Assembly (NCBI RefSeq): GCF_009647655.1 | Contig: NZ_WJFD01000001.1 | Span: 2,108,001-2,172,000 of the forward strand | Origin: Chitinophaga sp. SYP-B3965 | GTDB lineage: Bacteria; Bacteroidota; Bacteroidia; Chitinophagales; Chitinophagaceae | Reading direction: 5' to 3' | DNA length: 64,000 bases | Shown here: positions 35,804 to 45,023 of the stretch, piece by piece | Layout of the letters: each line of letters starts with the position of its first letter | Position numbering within the stretch: the first letter of the stretch is position 1 | The notes under the pieces: generated by a model | Database searches by the model: none | The model's input: only the letters and a program-made list of their open reading frames with translations | What the model was told of the DNA's origin: nothing | Translations under genes and position numbers: made by a program

Positions 35804-36118
35804 ATGACTCCATTCACATTGTTAGCTATTGGGGCTGCTGCATTTTTTATTGCCCATGTATTATTGCTATTCACTTCATTCGGTAAGAATGGTTACAACA
35901 AGACCAAATACTTTTGGTCTCACCTCACGCTCTGGATCTGCGGAGCATTGGCCTTTACCATGGCGGTGCTTTTTGCAGGAAAAGGAGAATCAGACGTTAT
36001 TGATGTTTTTGACACACCAGTAAAACGCTGGCTCATTATTGTGGTGGTACTGGTATTATCCGCAGTAGCCCACACCGTCGTTAAATTACTGGTGATGCCA
36101 CGTTACCAGTCCCGGTAG
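35804..36118 (+). CDS. Small three-helix membrane protein, unknown
   Basis: 104 residues with three predicted membrane helices (LLAIGAAAFFIAHVLLLF, LTLWICGALAFTMAVLFAG, LIIVVVLVLSAVAHTVVKLL). I do not recognise a family. Its stop (TAG, 36116-36118) abuts the stop of the convergent HxlR gene with no spacer. Confidence 0.65.
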   Translation: MTPFTLLAIGAAAFFIAHVLLLFTSFGKNGYNKTKYFWSHLTLWICGALAFTMAVLFAGKGESDVIDVFDTPVKRWLIIVVVLVLSAVAHTVVKLLVMPRYQSR

Positions 36119-36502
36119 CTACATCGCCTTTTTCATGGGCGCCGCAGTGGCGGACATAGCAGGAATTCCGCGTTTTTGCATTTGTTTTTCTGCCCAGTCA
36201 CTCAGCAGCTCAATGAAAGGTACCAGCTCTTTACCTTCCCCGGTGAGAAGATATTCAACCCGGGGAAGTACTTCCGGATAAACCATCCTTTGGACCAGTC
36301 CATCCTCCTCTAATTCCCGCAGGGCCTGTGTAAGCATTTTAGGCGTCACTCCTTTCACGTATCTCTTCAGTTCACCGTATCTCATCACCTTATCTTTCAA
36401 TGCCCAGATAAGGCGCCCTTTGTATTTTCCGCCAATGCGCTGGAAAGCATAATCCACTGAACAGGTTTCTTCCACTATCTCGTCCTTGCTTTTCTTTATC
36501 AT
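36119..36502 (-). CDS. HxlR-family transcriptional regulator
   Basis: 127 residues from ATG 36502; the longer frame would run into the dinB promoter. A winged helix of the HxlR/MarR type with CSVDYAFQRIGGKYKGRLIW near the start (the conserved Cys and RIGGKW-like motif), RYGELKRYVKGVTPKMLTQA as recognition region, and the wing VYPEVLPRVEYLLTGEGKEL. HxlR proteins often sense electrophiles or formaldehyde through the N-terminal Cys. A perfect TAnnTTTG box (TATCTTTG, minus strand, 36524-36517) lies just upstream. Divergent from dinB with a 41-base gap. Confidence 0.88.
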   Translation of the reverse strand: MIKKSKDEIVEETCSVDYAFQRIGGKYKGRLIWALKDKVMRYGELKRYVKGVTPKMLTQALRELEEDGLVQRMVYPEVLPRVEYLLTGEGKELVPFIELLSDWAEKQMQKRGIPAMSATAAPMKKAM

Positions 36503-36543
36503 TGTTCCCGTTTTATCAAAGATACGATATGTATATTGCAACC

Positions 36544-37620
36544 ATGTCCGTGCTGCGCAAAATCATTCACATTGATATGGATGCATTCTATGCTTCTGTA
36601 GAGCAGCGCGACAATCCGGAATATCGCGGCAAACCTATTGCTGTAGGCGGTTCTCCGGAAGGAAGAGGTGGCGTGGTGGCCACTTGCAGTTATGAAGCCA
36701 GGAAGTTTGGCGTGCGTTCTGCCATGCCTTCCAAAAGGGCCATGCAGTTATGTGCGGACCTCATCTTCGTCAGACCACGTTTTGCAGCGTACAGAGAAGT
36801 ATCCCAACATGTCCGCGAGATCTTTTCCCGGTATACTGATCTCATTGAACCGCTCTCCCTCGATGAAGCCTACCTGGATGTTACAGAAGACAAACAAAAC
36901 ATCGGCTCTGCTATCGCCATTGCACAACAGATCAAACAGGCCATCAGGGATGAATTACAACTCACGGCTTCTGCCGGTGTATCCGTCAATAAGTTCGTAG
37001 CCAAGATCGCTTCGGATATGCAAAAACCGGATGGCCTTACTTTCATTGCACCTTCACAAGTGGAATCCTTCATGGAGAATTTACCGGTAGAGAAATTCTT
37101 TGGCGTAGGAAAAGTAACGGCGGATAAAATGAAGGGCATGAACCTGTTCACCGGCAAGGACCTCAAGCGGCTGACAGAGAATGAACTGGTACAACACTTC
37201 GGGAAATCCGGCCGCTTCTACTATAAGATCGTAAGAGGGATTGATGACAGAGCCGTGGAGCCACACCGGGAAACTAAATCTGTAGGAGCAGAAGATACTT
37301 TTGCTTACGACCTTACAGAGATTGAAGAAATGAATGCTGAATTGGATAAGATAGCCATAACGGTAGCTGCCAGGTTAGAGAAATATCAACTGAAAGGCAG
37401 AACGGTTACGCTGAAGATCAAATACAGCGATTTTAAACAGATCACGCGGAACCATTCGCTGCCGCAAGGGATCAATGATCTGCCTACCATTGCAGCTATT
37501 GCGAAGCAGTTATTACTGAAAACGGAACCGGAAGATAAGAAGATCCGGTTGCTGGGTATCACATTATCTAATTTTGGAGAGGAGCATCCGCCGGAAACGG
37601 GACAGTTAAGTTTGTTCTAA
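36544..37620 (+). CDS. dinB: DNA polymerase IV (DinB), Y-family
   Basis: 358 residues from ATG 36544 (an ATG at 36529 is possible). Palm metal ligands: D11 in HIDMDAFYASVEQRD, and D107-E108 in EPLSLDEAYLDV, matching D8 and D103-E104 of E. coli Pol IV. A little-finger domain follows (PHRETKSVGAEDTFAYDLTE, VTLKIKYSDFKQITRNHS). The C-terminus QLSLF is a beta-clamp-binding motif. It performs error-prone translesion synthesis. No LexA box was evident; the shared divergent region with HxlR hints at stress-linked control, which is inference. Confidence 0.97.
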   Translation: MSVLRKIIHIDMDAFYASVEQRDNPEYRGKPIAVGGSPEGRGGVVATCSYEARKFGVRSAMPSKRAMQLCADLIFVRPRFAAYREVSQHVREIFSRYTDLIEPLSLDEAYLDVTEDKQNIGSAIAIAQQIKQAIRDELQLTASAGVSVNKFVAKIASDMQKPDGLTFIAPSQVESFMENLPVEKFFGVGKVTADKMKGMNLFTGKDLKRLTENELVQHFGKSGRFYYKIVRGIDDRAVEPHRETKSVGAEDTFAYDLTEIEEMNAELDKIAITVAARLEKYQLKGRTVTLKIKYSDFKQITRNHSLPQGINDLPTIAAIAKQLLLKTEPEDKKIRLLGITLSNFGEEHPPETGQLSLF

Positions 37621-37695
37621 TCCATGCTTCATCCTAGCTTCAAAGTAGCTTAAACCCGCTCTGGCGTGCAACACGAAGCTAGGATGAAGCATGGA
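37621..37695. repeat. Perfect 21-bp inverted repeat with 33-base loop
   Basis: Arms 37621-37641 (starts TCCATGCTTCATCCTAGCTT) and 37675-37695 are exact complements. The right arm runs on into a second GATGAAGCA. It begins directly at the dinB stop. Too long and GC-moderate for an ordinary terminator and with no T run; it could be a small MITE or REP-like element or a stable 3' RNA structure. Confidence 0.85.
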
Positions 37696-37916
37696 TGAAG
37701 CAACCATGGCCGATCTGCAAATTCTATTTAACATAAAAAAAACGGCGCTAATGTAAGCCCGGTTTTTTCATGTTGCAGCCTGGTAAAGGCCATCTCCCCC
37801 GACGGCTCAGTTGCGATCCCAATGTACAAGCGTGCGACGCAACGGTTGCCCAATTAAAAAACATCAGCTGGCTACATAAAAAAAAACGGCGCCTATATTA
37901 AGCGCCGTTCTTCCAA
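37696..37916. other. Structured intergenic region after dinB
   Basis: No gene is seen. It holds two related hairpin-like stretches, each preceded by ACATAAAAAAA and AACGGCGC (about 37731-37768, imperfect stem followed by TTTTTT; and 37877-37909, perfect). A further GTTGCG...CGCAAC dyad lies near 37811-37844. The first hairpin could terminate dinB on +, the second serves the S10 gene on -. Confidence 0.5.
37877..37909 (-). terminator. Terminator of the S10 peptidase gene
   Basis: AACGGCGC (37885-37892) pairs with GCGCCGTT (37902-37909). The A run to its left on + gives the T run for the minus-strand transcript. It is 8 bases past the S10 stop. Confidence 0.85.
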
Positions 37917-39443
37917 CTAATATTTTGCAGCCTGCCCCGCTTTGGGAGTAGACTTCTGAATAAACTCCCTCAAATGTTCATTACTGGTGGCCAGATCATC
38001 TTTACGCAGGTACATCATATGTCCGCTGCGGTAGCCTTCCCAGGATAAACGATCTTTCAGCTTACCACTCGGGTCCATCTGCCACATGCTGTATTTCGCA
38101 TTGAAATAATCGCAGGCGCCATCGTAATAACCACTCTGGATCAGCACATGCAGGTAAGGATTCTGCGCCATGGCCTGCCGCAGGTTCTCTCCTGTTCTGT
38201 TGCCGGTATTATCCCATGGAAACACTGGCCCGAACATATAATACTTCAGGTCTGTTTTATAATTCAACTCCTCTCTCAGGTAGATATTAATAGCGGGCGT
38301 GAAGGAATGCAGCCAGGAAGTTAATTCCGCATTGAAATCCACATTCTGCCCTGCATCTTTACGGTCAATGCCCAGGTAGCGGGAATCCAGCCGGCCTACG
38401 GTATAACCACGATCCCGCAGTAATTCCTTCCAGAAGAAACCGGTGGGGATATCCAGGTTATTTTGCAACACAGCTTTCTCTGAAATACCGGCGTAACGGG
38501 CTACTTTAGCTGCTATCTCTTTCCTGCGGGCATCGCTGATAAAACCACCTTCTGCCAGTGCAGGGATATAATCTTTAATGGTAAATGCTTCCACTTCCGC
38601 TAACATGGCAGGCAGGTCTTTCTGTTGCAGATCTGCCGGCAGGGCTTTATGATACCATGCGGTAGCTGCATAATAAGGAAGACGGAGCGCAGCACTCATA
38701 GGGCCATCCCTTTCAATGCCTAAGTCTGTAGGAGATACCAGTACCACGCCGTTCACATAGATCCACTGGGCATTTTGCAATTCCAGTGCGAGGCCGGATA
38801 CACGGGTAGTGCCATAACTTTCGCCTACCAGGTATTTGGGAGAAGCCCAGCGTTTATAACGGGTAATGAAAGTATTGATCCATTCTGCGAGGTATTTCAC
38901 ATCCTGGTTCACACCAAAGAACTTACTGCCTTGCACATCTTTATTGGCCATCCTTGAAAAGCCGGTATTCACGGGGTCTATGTACACGATATCTGCCACG
39001 TCCAGGATAGAATGCGCATTGTCCTTCAGGCCATAAGGTTGTATGGGATATCCTTCATCGTCTATTTTCAGGATACGCGGGCCGGTGTAACCGATCTGCA
39101 TCCATACGGAAGCAGTGCCGGGACCACCATTAAAGGAAAATACCAGCGGGCGGGCAGCACGGTCTGCTACATTTGATCTTTCGAAATAAGTATAGAAGAT
39201 GCCGGCAATGGGCTTTCCATCGTCATCCCATACAGGTAATGTACCGGCAGTTACTTTGTAAGGCACTACCTGGCCCTTGATGGTTACCTGGTGAGAAGTG
39301 GTGACGCCAGCGTCAATATTGAGGGTACGGTCAGTAGCTCCTTTTGAATAGAACTTCCCGTCAGCAGAGTCTTTGGCGGGGGCTTTCTGAGCGTATAGGC
39401 TGGTACAGCCGAGCAATAAGGCTGCAGTTAGGATGATTTTCAT
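37917..39443 (-). CDS. S10-family serine carboxypeptidase, secreted
   Basis: 508 residues. Signal peptide MKIILTAALLLGCTSLYAQ. Oxyanion stretch SFNGGPGTASVWMQIGYTGP (103-122) and nucleophile S209 in YLVGESYGTTRVSG. The acid Asp lies in QSGYYDGACDYFNAKYSMWQ and the His in GYRSGHMMYLRKDDL. The full catalytic triad of alpha/beta-hydrolase carboxypeptidases is present. It removes C-terminal residues from peptides in the periplasm or outside. Monocistronic. Confidence 0.94.
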   Translation of the reverse strand: MKIILTAALLLGCTSLYAQKAPAKDSADGKFYSKGATDRTLNIDAGVTTSHQVTIKGQVVPYKVTAGTLPVWDDDGKPIAGIFYTYFERSNVADRAARPLVFSFNGGPGTASVWMQIGYTGPRILKIDDEGYPIQPYGLKDNAHSILDVADIVYIDPVNTGFSRMANKDVQGSKFFGVNQDVKYLAEWINTFITRYKRWASPKYLVGESYGTTRVSGLALELQNAQWIYVNGVVLVSPTDLGIERDGPMSAALRLPYYAATAWYHKALPADLQQKDLPAMLAEVEAFTIKDYIPALAEGGFISDARRKEIAAKVARYAGISEKAVLQNNLDIPTGFFWKELLRDRGYTVGRLDSRYLGIDRKDAGQNVDFNAELTSWLHSFTPAINIYLREELNYKTDLKYYMFGPVFPWDNTGNRTGENLRQAMAQNPYLHVLIQSGYYDGACDYFNAKYSMWQMDPSGKLKDRLSWEGYRSGHMMYLRKDDLATSNEHLREFIQKSTPKAGQAAKY

Positions 39444-39505
39444 ATTTTAAACATAGCTATTTCCTATGAAAATATCCGATTTTTTGTGATAGCTGGGGAT
39501 GGTAG

Positions 39506-40162
39506 TTAAAACCGGATCTGCGGCAGATTTTCTACTTTGGGAAAGGTGCCGGCAGGTACTTTACCCGGGAATATGCCTGTTGCACGTAATGTGAAAGAAA
39601 AAGTCAGGTATTCACACCGCATGGACAAAAAATAGGCCTTCATCTGCTTGTACACAACATCATGATTAAATGCCTTAGTATGCTGGTACCATTCCGGGTT
39701 CGTAGCAAATTGGGGTGAATACAGATATATTCTCGTTTCATCCTTAAGTTTCAAAGTCAGCTTATTACATGCATACCCTAAGATCGTATCTGTATTCAGC
39801 TCATGTGAAACATCCAGCAGCGGAGCCTGCCCAGGCAGTTCTTTTTCTGCGTTTGTGACCTGTAAGGAATCATTATTTCTTGCTTTGAAATAAAGCTGAT
39901 TTGTATGAGGATTGAAATATTGATATTCAGTTGGATTTCCTTCCATAAGAGAGAAAAAACTACCTTCATCAAAATAACTGATCATCGAATCCATTTTGGC
40001 ATTCTTTCTGAAAAGTGCCGCTTTTGCACTATCCAGACCGTGTGTTTCCAAATCGAACATCTTATAGATGATCTTTCCTTCAAAATCGGTATCCAGTCTC
40101 TTCTCTTTAGGCTGACATCCGGCCAATAGCAGGATGCCCAGCAGGGATATCATTAATTTCAT
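39506..40162 (-). CDS. Lipoprotein of unknown function
   Basis: 218 residues. Lipoprotein signal MKLMISLLGILLLAGCQPKE with the lipidated Cys at 16. The mature part begins DFEGKIIYKMFDLETHGLD and contains the pattern DTILGYACNKLTLKLKDETR followed by IYLYSP, which recalls the GLPGLI/DUF4412-type lipoproteins of Bacteroidota that carry an intermediate GYxCxK(A) motif. Function unknown. It ends 17 bases before... the reading direction places it downstream of the GH31 gene, so the two may share a transcript. Confidence 0.7.
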   Translation of the reverse strand: MKLMISLLGILLLAGCQPKEKRLDTDFEGKIIYKMFDLETHGLDSAKAALFRKNAKMDSMISYFDEGSFFSLMEGNPTEYQYFNPHTNQLYFKARNNDSLQVTNAEKELPGQAPLLDVSHELNTDTILGYACNKLTLKLKDETRIYLYSPQFATNPEWYQHTKAFNHDVVYKQMKAYFLSMRCEYLTFSFTLRATGIFPGKVPAGTFPKVENLPQIRF

Positions 40163-40179
40163 AGATCACCAAGATACTA

Positions 40180-42309
40180 TTACTTCGTCATAAATGTCCA
40201 GGTCACCTTCTTATCATAACCGAATGGTTTACCACTTGCAGGAGCGCTCATAGTTTTATTAGTGCTGGTGAGTGTAACTTTTGCGTACGCTCCTTTCTCA
40301 AAATTGAAAGTGGTACCATCATCATCATACAAAGTAAATGTACCCGGCGTTGTGCCATATACCCTCACTTCCAGCGGCAACACATCTCCTGCTTTCGGCG
40401 CCTGCCTGCGGGCAGGGATCATAGGGATCAGTCCTCCATCCCGTACGAATAAAGGGATTTTCTCCAGCTCTGCCTGTATGGTGATCACTTCATTCTCCCC
40501 CGCAAGTTTACCGGTATAGAAATCATACCATTTGCCTGCAGGCAGGTATACCTTGCGGCTCTTCTCTCCGGCAAATACGGGCGCTACCAATATGTTATCA
40601 CCCATCATGTACTGGTCTTTCAGATCAGACCGTGTTTTGGCCTCATAAGGATTCAATGTAGCATCCAGCTTACCGCCGGTTTCCTGTGGTGTATAAGCAA
40701 AACCATCCACCAGGTTCATGGAACGGAAAGGTGGTTTACCTTCAAAATGATATTGTGCAAAGGTGGAATAAATGTAAGGCAGCAGGCGCATCCGCAAAGT
40801 GGCTACTTCCTGCACTGCTTTTTCCACTTCAGGGAATGACCATGGTTTGGTACCATCCGCCCATGCATTCAACATAGCCATCGGAGAAAAACAAACTGAC
40901 TGCATCCTTCTCACCCACTCTTCCGCAGACTTGGAAGCACGTACTTCCGGCGTCCACAACACCCCTATGAAGCTGCTGTTCACCAATGCCGTAATGAAAT
41001 CAGGATGGGAATAATAATCATTGTAGATCACATAGGGCAGGTTGCTGGCACCTGCATTGGAAGCCCGCACCAGTCCATAGGTACGCTGGTTTTGCTCACG
41101 ATACCATTCATCCGTCATCTTCTGCATTTGCAGGCCATAGATCTGGCGCATCTGTTCTGCAGAAGTACCGGAAGGGAAAGTAGCCACATCAGGCCATAAC
41201 CATTTATCATACCCATCGTTCTCATCCATTTTATAACCGCTAACGCCAAGGGATATATGGTTTTTGATAAAATGCTCTTTGAAGATATTCCTTGCTTCAG
41301 GAATGGTAAAATCTGTTACGATACCATTCCACACGGTATGAGAACCAGACAAGGCTTTCACCTTTGGATAGAGCGAACTCTTCGGTGATACATAAGGGTT
41401 CAGCCAGAGGTTGGCCCTGATCCCTTTCTGCAGCAGGCTGCTGATAAAACCTTTTGGATCAGGGAAACGTGTAGGGTCCCATTCAAAGGTGCAGGGGTAA
41501 GACATGGAATGCCATCCCGGTTCCACACCAATAAAATCCAGCGGGAAATTATGTGCTTCAAATTCTGACGCTTCCCGGAGGATATCACTTTGAGAATATA
41601 AAGTAGGTACCCGTTGCGTAAAACCCAGGCCCCATTTGGGAGGCAGGTATCCTCCACCATTGAAAAGATTATATCGCTGTACGGCATTCATGGTCGTGGG
41701 GCCACCGAAAATATAAATATCTACACCGGAAGCTGGCACCAGGATCTCTACGGCATCTGAATAAGGAGAGGAATCCCAGTTCTTATTGGTGTTACGGTCC
41801 ATCAGTTCCGGAGGGTTCTTTGTATCCACCCGCACAGCGGTACCTGCATATACGGTAATATAACGGGCAGCATCGATCAGTACGCCATATCCGCGGGAAG
41901 ACACGTAAAAAGGTACCGGCGCATGACTGCGGCCATCATCCTTTCCGCCGTAATGGTCCATGTGCAGTTGACTCACTCGGCCGCGCTGGCTCACGGTTTT
42001 AAAGTTCAGGCCAAGGCCGAATAATTCCTCTTCTTTTACCAGTGGGAACTTCAGGTACACTTTTCCATCCACGATCCTGCTTGTGATCTCATTTTTTTCG
42101 AGGGGGAATTTTGCAGTTGGTAATTGCTGCAGGGAACTTTTGGCGGGTGTGGCATTAGCCACACTCAGCAAGGTGATCTTCTCCGGCACACCGGCTGTAG
42201 CTTTCCAGATACCCGGCTCTATTTCTTTCCATTGCAATTGTGCATGTACACTACCTATGGATAAACACAGGCATACCAGGAGGACAAATGATCTGAACAT
42301 AATTTTCAT
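40180..42309 (-). CDS. GH31-family glycoside hydrolase, secreted
   Basis: 709 residues from ATG 42309, which gives a clean signal peptide (MKIMFRSFVLLVCLCLSIGS, cleaved after VHA); the longer frame is not needed. An N-terminal beta-sandwich is followed by the TIM barrel: YNLFNGGGYLPPKWGLGFTQ, FPLDFIGVEPGWHSM, then the nucleophile Asp in SGYKMDENDGYDKWLWPDVA (about residue 358). A C-terminal beta domain starts after KVYLPAGKWYDFYTGK. The family cleaves alpha-glucosides or alpha-xylosides; ENDGYDKW in place of the common GE(S/P) sequence fits a divergent subgroup whose substrate cannot be assigned. The lipoprotein gene follows after 17 bases. Confidence 0.92.
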   Translation of the reverse strand: MKIMFRSFVLLVCLCLSIGSVHAQLQWKEIEPGIWKATAGVPEKITLLSVANATPAKSSLQQLPTAKFPLEKNEITSRIVDGKVYLKFPLVKEEELFGLGLNFKTVSQRGRVSQLHMDHYGGKDDGRSHAPVPFYVSSRGYGVLIDAARYITVYAGTAVRVDTKNPPELMDRNTNKNWDSSPYSDAVEILVPASGVDIYIFGGPTTMNAVQRYNLFNGGGYLPPKWGLGFTQRVPTLYSQSDILREASEFEAHNFPLDFIGVEPGWHSMSYPCTFEWDPTRFPDPKGFISSLLQKGIRANLWLNPYVSPKSSLYPKVKALSGSHTVWNGIVTDFTIPEARNIFKEHFIKNHISLGVSGYKMDENDGYDKWLWPDVATFPSGTSAEQMRQIYGLQMQKMTDEWYREQNQRTYGLVRASNAGASNLPYVIYNDYYSHPDFITALVNSSFIGVLWTPEVRASKSAEEWVRRMQSVCFSPMAMLNAWADGTKPWSFPEVEKAVQEVATLRMRLLPYIYSTFAQYHFEGKPPFRSMNLVDGFAYTPQETGGKLDATLNPYEAKTRSDLKDQYMMGDNILVAPVFAGEKSRKVYLPAGKWYDFYTGKLAGENEVITIQAELEKIPLFVRDGGLIPMIPARRQAPKAGDVLPLEVRVYGTTPGTFTLYDDDGTTFNFEKGAYAKVTLTSTNKTMSAPASGKPFGYDKKVTWTFMTK

Positions 42310-42373
42310 ATTCGTGGAAACAATGAGGCAAAAGTTAGCAAGAAATTCCACGAAACCTATGTTTTGTCAAGAT

Positions 42374-43252
42374 TCAGGTATGAAACGGTAAAATACTGTT
42401 GGCTGCCATGGCCACCCTGTAGAACTCATATCCTTTTTCTGCTCTTTCCGGCATGTACTGCCGGCGGTAATCTGCCGCACCAAGGTCTTCTTTTAATTGC
42501 AGGTGGTATTTTGCAAGATAGGCGGGTAATTGCTCCGGTTCAAAACCAAAGGTCCAGCGTTCTTCTATCTGCTCCAGGTCTTTCAGCAGTTTTTCTGCGC
42601 CGAAGAATTGTTCCGGGGTATTTAAAACCCCTTTATGTACATAGGTGAAGATCACAAAGGAACCGGGCGCAAAGCGGGATGCAAAAGCAAAGGTGGCATC
42701 GATAGCTGTTGCATCCAGGTAATTGGTGACTCCTTCCCAGATAATAGTGGTGGGTATACTGAAATCAAAAGAGAAAGCATCCAGCGTTTGCACGTTAAAA
42801 TCCAGCTGGTAATAGGTGATGTTTTCCGGCAGTTTGCCTAAGCACCGGGCAATGACAGCCATCTTTTCCCTGGCGGTATTGGGATGATCTACTTCTATTA
42901 CTTTCAGTTGCTGCAGGAAAGGCAAACGTACCCCGCGTGTATCAAATCCTGCACCCAGGATGATCACCTGCTGCACGCCCTGCCGGACGGTACTTTCCAG
43001 CAGATCATCTATATAACGGGTACGGGCAAGGCCGGAGGAATAAGCGCCGGGGATCTTTCGTTGAATAATACCACGAATGGTATTACGGACAAAAGGAATG
43101 CCTGATAAACGGGTAGCCATTTTAAGACCACCGCTCAGGAAGGAAAAAGCATAAGGGTCTGTAAACAAACGTTGGTAAGCGGGACGGACGTATTCCAGTG
43201 CACGGAATAAGGCCATGTATTGCGCCGTTTTACTGGCTGCGGTTGCTTTCAT
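42374..43252 (-). CDS. SAM-dependent methyltransferase, leucine carboxyl methyltransferase type
   Basis: 292 residues. SAM-binding motif QQVIILGAGFDTRGVRLPFL (about 94-113), then KVIEVDHPNTAREKM with the acidic residue that contacts the ribose, and PTTIIWEGVTNYLDATAIDA. These mark the PPM1/TIGR00027-like group often found in secondary metabolism. The substrate is unknown. Its ATG overlaps the TGA of the phosphoesterase gene by 4 bases (ATGA), so the two are translated together. Confidence 0.87.
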   Translation of the reverse strand: MKATAASKTAQYMALFRALEYVRPAYQRLFTDPYAFSFLSGGLKMATRLSGIPFVRNTIRGIIQRKIPGAYSSGLARTRYIDDLLESTVRQGVQQVIILGAGFDTRGVRLPFLQQLKVIEVDHPNTAREKMAVIARCLGKLPENITYYQLDFNVQTLDAFSFDFSIPTTIIWEGVTNYLDATAIDATFAFASRFAPGSFVIFTYVHKGVLNTPEQFFGAEKLLKDLEQIEERWTFGFEPEQLPAYLAKYHLQLKEDLGAADYRRQYMPERAEKGYEFYRVAMAANSILPFHT

Positions 43253-44079
43253 ATTTTGGTGTTGTTAACGGGCTGTTTTACGTTAGGATTCACCTGGTAA
43301 CTCAACACTTCGCCACTTTCCAGTATTTCCACGATCCTGTAGCCATAGTAAGGCGTGCCCCAGCTACCGGCTATATGTGCATCCCAGAAATAATGTTTGC
43401 CATTCTTTTCCTTCATGCCATCTTCTATATGATCGTGGCCATGGAACACCCCTTTCAGGTTTTGTTGTGCAGAGAACATCTCTACCAGTTCCGGGCAATC
43501 AATACCATGCTCCGTCCACTTTACAGGGGTGATGTGCATGAATACGAAAAGTTGTTTTTTATGCTGGTATTTCTGGAGTTGTTCTTTGGTCCAGCTAAGG
43601 TCCGGGCAGATGTATTTGCCTGTGATATCTGCTGTATTCAATATCAGGAAAGCGGTATCTTCTACTTCAAAAGCATGATGCCAGGCCATGCCAAAGGCCT
43701 GCTGCCAGGTTTCCTCCTCTACCATGTCATGATTGCCATGTGATACATAATAGGGCATAGACAACTGGTCCCAGGTAGATTTCACTTCTGGCAGGAGTTT
43801 AGGATCATTATGGAACAGGTCTCCATTGATCACAGAGAAATCTATTCCGCGGCGGCTTTGTTCTTTATTGAGCCACTGCACCATCCTTTTATGGTTGTCA
43901 AAATAGGTGGTCTTGGCCTCACCAAAATGCCCGTCTGACGCCAGGGCAAAACGAAGTTTCACCTTTTTCCTGTCAGGCAGGATAAAACTGTCAGCAGCAA
44001 AAGATTGCAGGGTATTACCGGCACCGATCAGAACGATGCCTTTTATCGTGTTTTTGAGGAAGTTTCTCCGGGTAAGCAT
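43249..44079 (-). CDS. Metallophosphoesterase with Tat-like signal
   Basis: 276 residues. The N-terminus MLTRRNFLKNTIKGIVLIGA has a twin-arginine motif (RRNFLK) followed by a hydrophobic stretch, suggesting Tat export of a folded metalloenzyme. Calcineurin-like metal motifs: ASDGHFG, VINGDLFHND, SHGNHDMVEE, VFMHITPVKW and FHGHDHIEDG. It probably hydrolyses a phosphate ester or diester outside the cytoplasm. It overlaps the methyltransferase by 4 bases and starts 14 bases after the AraC-type gene, so AraC, phosphoesterase and methyltransferase form one operon. Confidence 0.9.
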   Translation of the reverse strand: MLTRRNFLKNTIKGIVLIGAGNTLQSFAADSFILPDRKKVKLRFALASDGHFGEAKTTYFDNHKRMVQWLNKEQSRRGIDFSVINGDLFHNDPKLLPEVKSTWDQLSMPYYVSHGNHDMVEEETWQQAFGMAWHHAFEVEDTAFLILNTADITGKYICPDLSWTKEQLQKYQHKKQLFVFMHITPVKWTEHGIDCPELVEMFSAQQNLKGVFHGHDHIEDGMKEKNGKHYFWDAHIAGSWGTPYYGYRIVEILESGEVLSYQVNPNVKQPVNNTKI

Positions 44080-44093
44080 AGAATTAAAGTTAA

Positions 44094-45023
44094 TTAACTT
44101 TTTAATTCCCCGGGAGGATATCCGAAATGTCTTTTAAAGGCTTTTGTAAAATTCTGCGCTTCGCTGTACCCAAGGTCAAAGGCCAGGTCTCCAATCGTGA
44201 TACCTCCATCCAGCAGGAGGCGTTTGGCATGGTTCATTTTCAGTTCATTCAGGTACCCGAACACGGTAGTGCCGAAGAGTTCCTTAAAGCCCTTTTTCAG
44301 TTTAAAATCATTCAGCCCTGCGGCCCTGGCCACCTGTTGCAGGCTGATAGACTCAAACATATTCAGTTTAACGAACTGCCGGGCGTTATGCAGTTTATCT
44401 ACATCTGCCGGTTTAATAAGGAGGGGTTTCCTGCCCATATAACTTTCCGCCTGTTCTGCCTGCAGCAGGAAGAGTTCCATGATCCTGGCCTCAAAATAGA
44501 GTTCCTGCATATGGCCGCTGTAATTACAGTTGAACAGGTCTAACAGGATGGCTTTCTGCCGGGAGGAAATAGGTAACGGATAAGGGGACAGGCCTACGGC
44601 TTGCCCTTTGTGCATTTTATCGGCAAACCGTTGCAGACAATCCAGTTCATTGGAGAGCAGCCGTTCAAAGAATGGCTGTTCCAATTCTATTCCTAAGTTG
44701 TGATTGAAAGGCGCTTCAATGAGGTAATAACCATCAAAGTGTGGTTGATAACCCATCACATGCTGATTGGAAGTAAGCCGCATCGATTCTCCGTCTGAAG
44801 GATAAGCCCCGCTAACACCTTCCAGGGAGAAATACATGCCTACAGTAGGTTTGTTCACCTGTTCCACATAACGGACGGGCTTTTTCTGCCGGCTTTGGGT
44901 GCTGAATACATGAGCATTCTTCCATTGGAGCTCCATCATCGTGATGTGCGCTTCTGCGCCTCTGTCATCTATATACAAAATTTCAGGCCGCATGGTATTA
45001 CTCATAAATTCAAATTTAGGCAT
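44094..45023 (-). CDS. AraC-family transcriptional regulator
   Basis: 309 residues (start ATG 45023; an ATG at 45005, MSNTMRPE, is also possible). The N-terminal part is a ligand-sensing domain (MGYQPHFDGYYLIEAPFNHN). The C-terminal double HTH is SISLQQVARAAGLNDFKLKK, then ITIGDLAFDLGYSEAQNFTK, ending FKRHFGYPPGEL. The first helix pair resembles PchR/YbtA-like regulators (LNDFKLKKGFKELFGTTVFG). First gene of the operon with the phosphoesterase and methyltransferase, which it probably controls. Confidence 0.9.
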   Translation of the reverse strand: MPKFEFMSNTMRPEILYIDDRGAEAHITMMELQWKNAHVFSTQSRQKKPVRYVEQVNKPTVGMYFSLEGVSGAYPSDGESMRLTSNQHVMGYQPHFDGYYLIEAPFNHNLGIELEQPFFERLLSNELDCLQRFADKMHKGQAVGLSPYPLPISSRQKAILLDLFNCNYSGHMQELYFEARIMELFLLQAEQAESYMGRKPLLIKPADVDKLHNARQFVKLNMFESISLQQVARAAGLNDFKLKKGFKELFGTTVFGYLNELKMNHAKRLLLDGGITIGDLAFDLGYSEAQNFTKAFKRHFGYPPGELKS

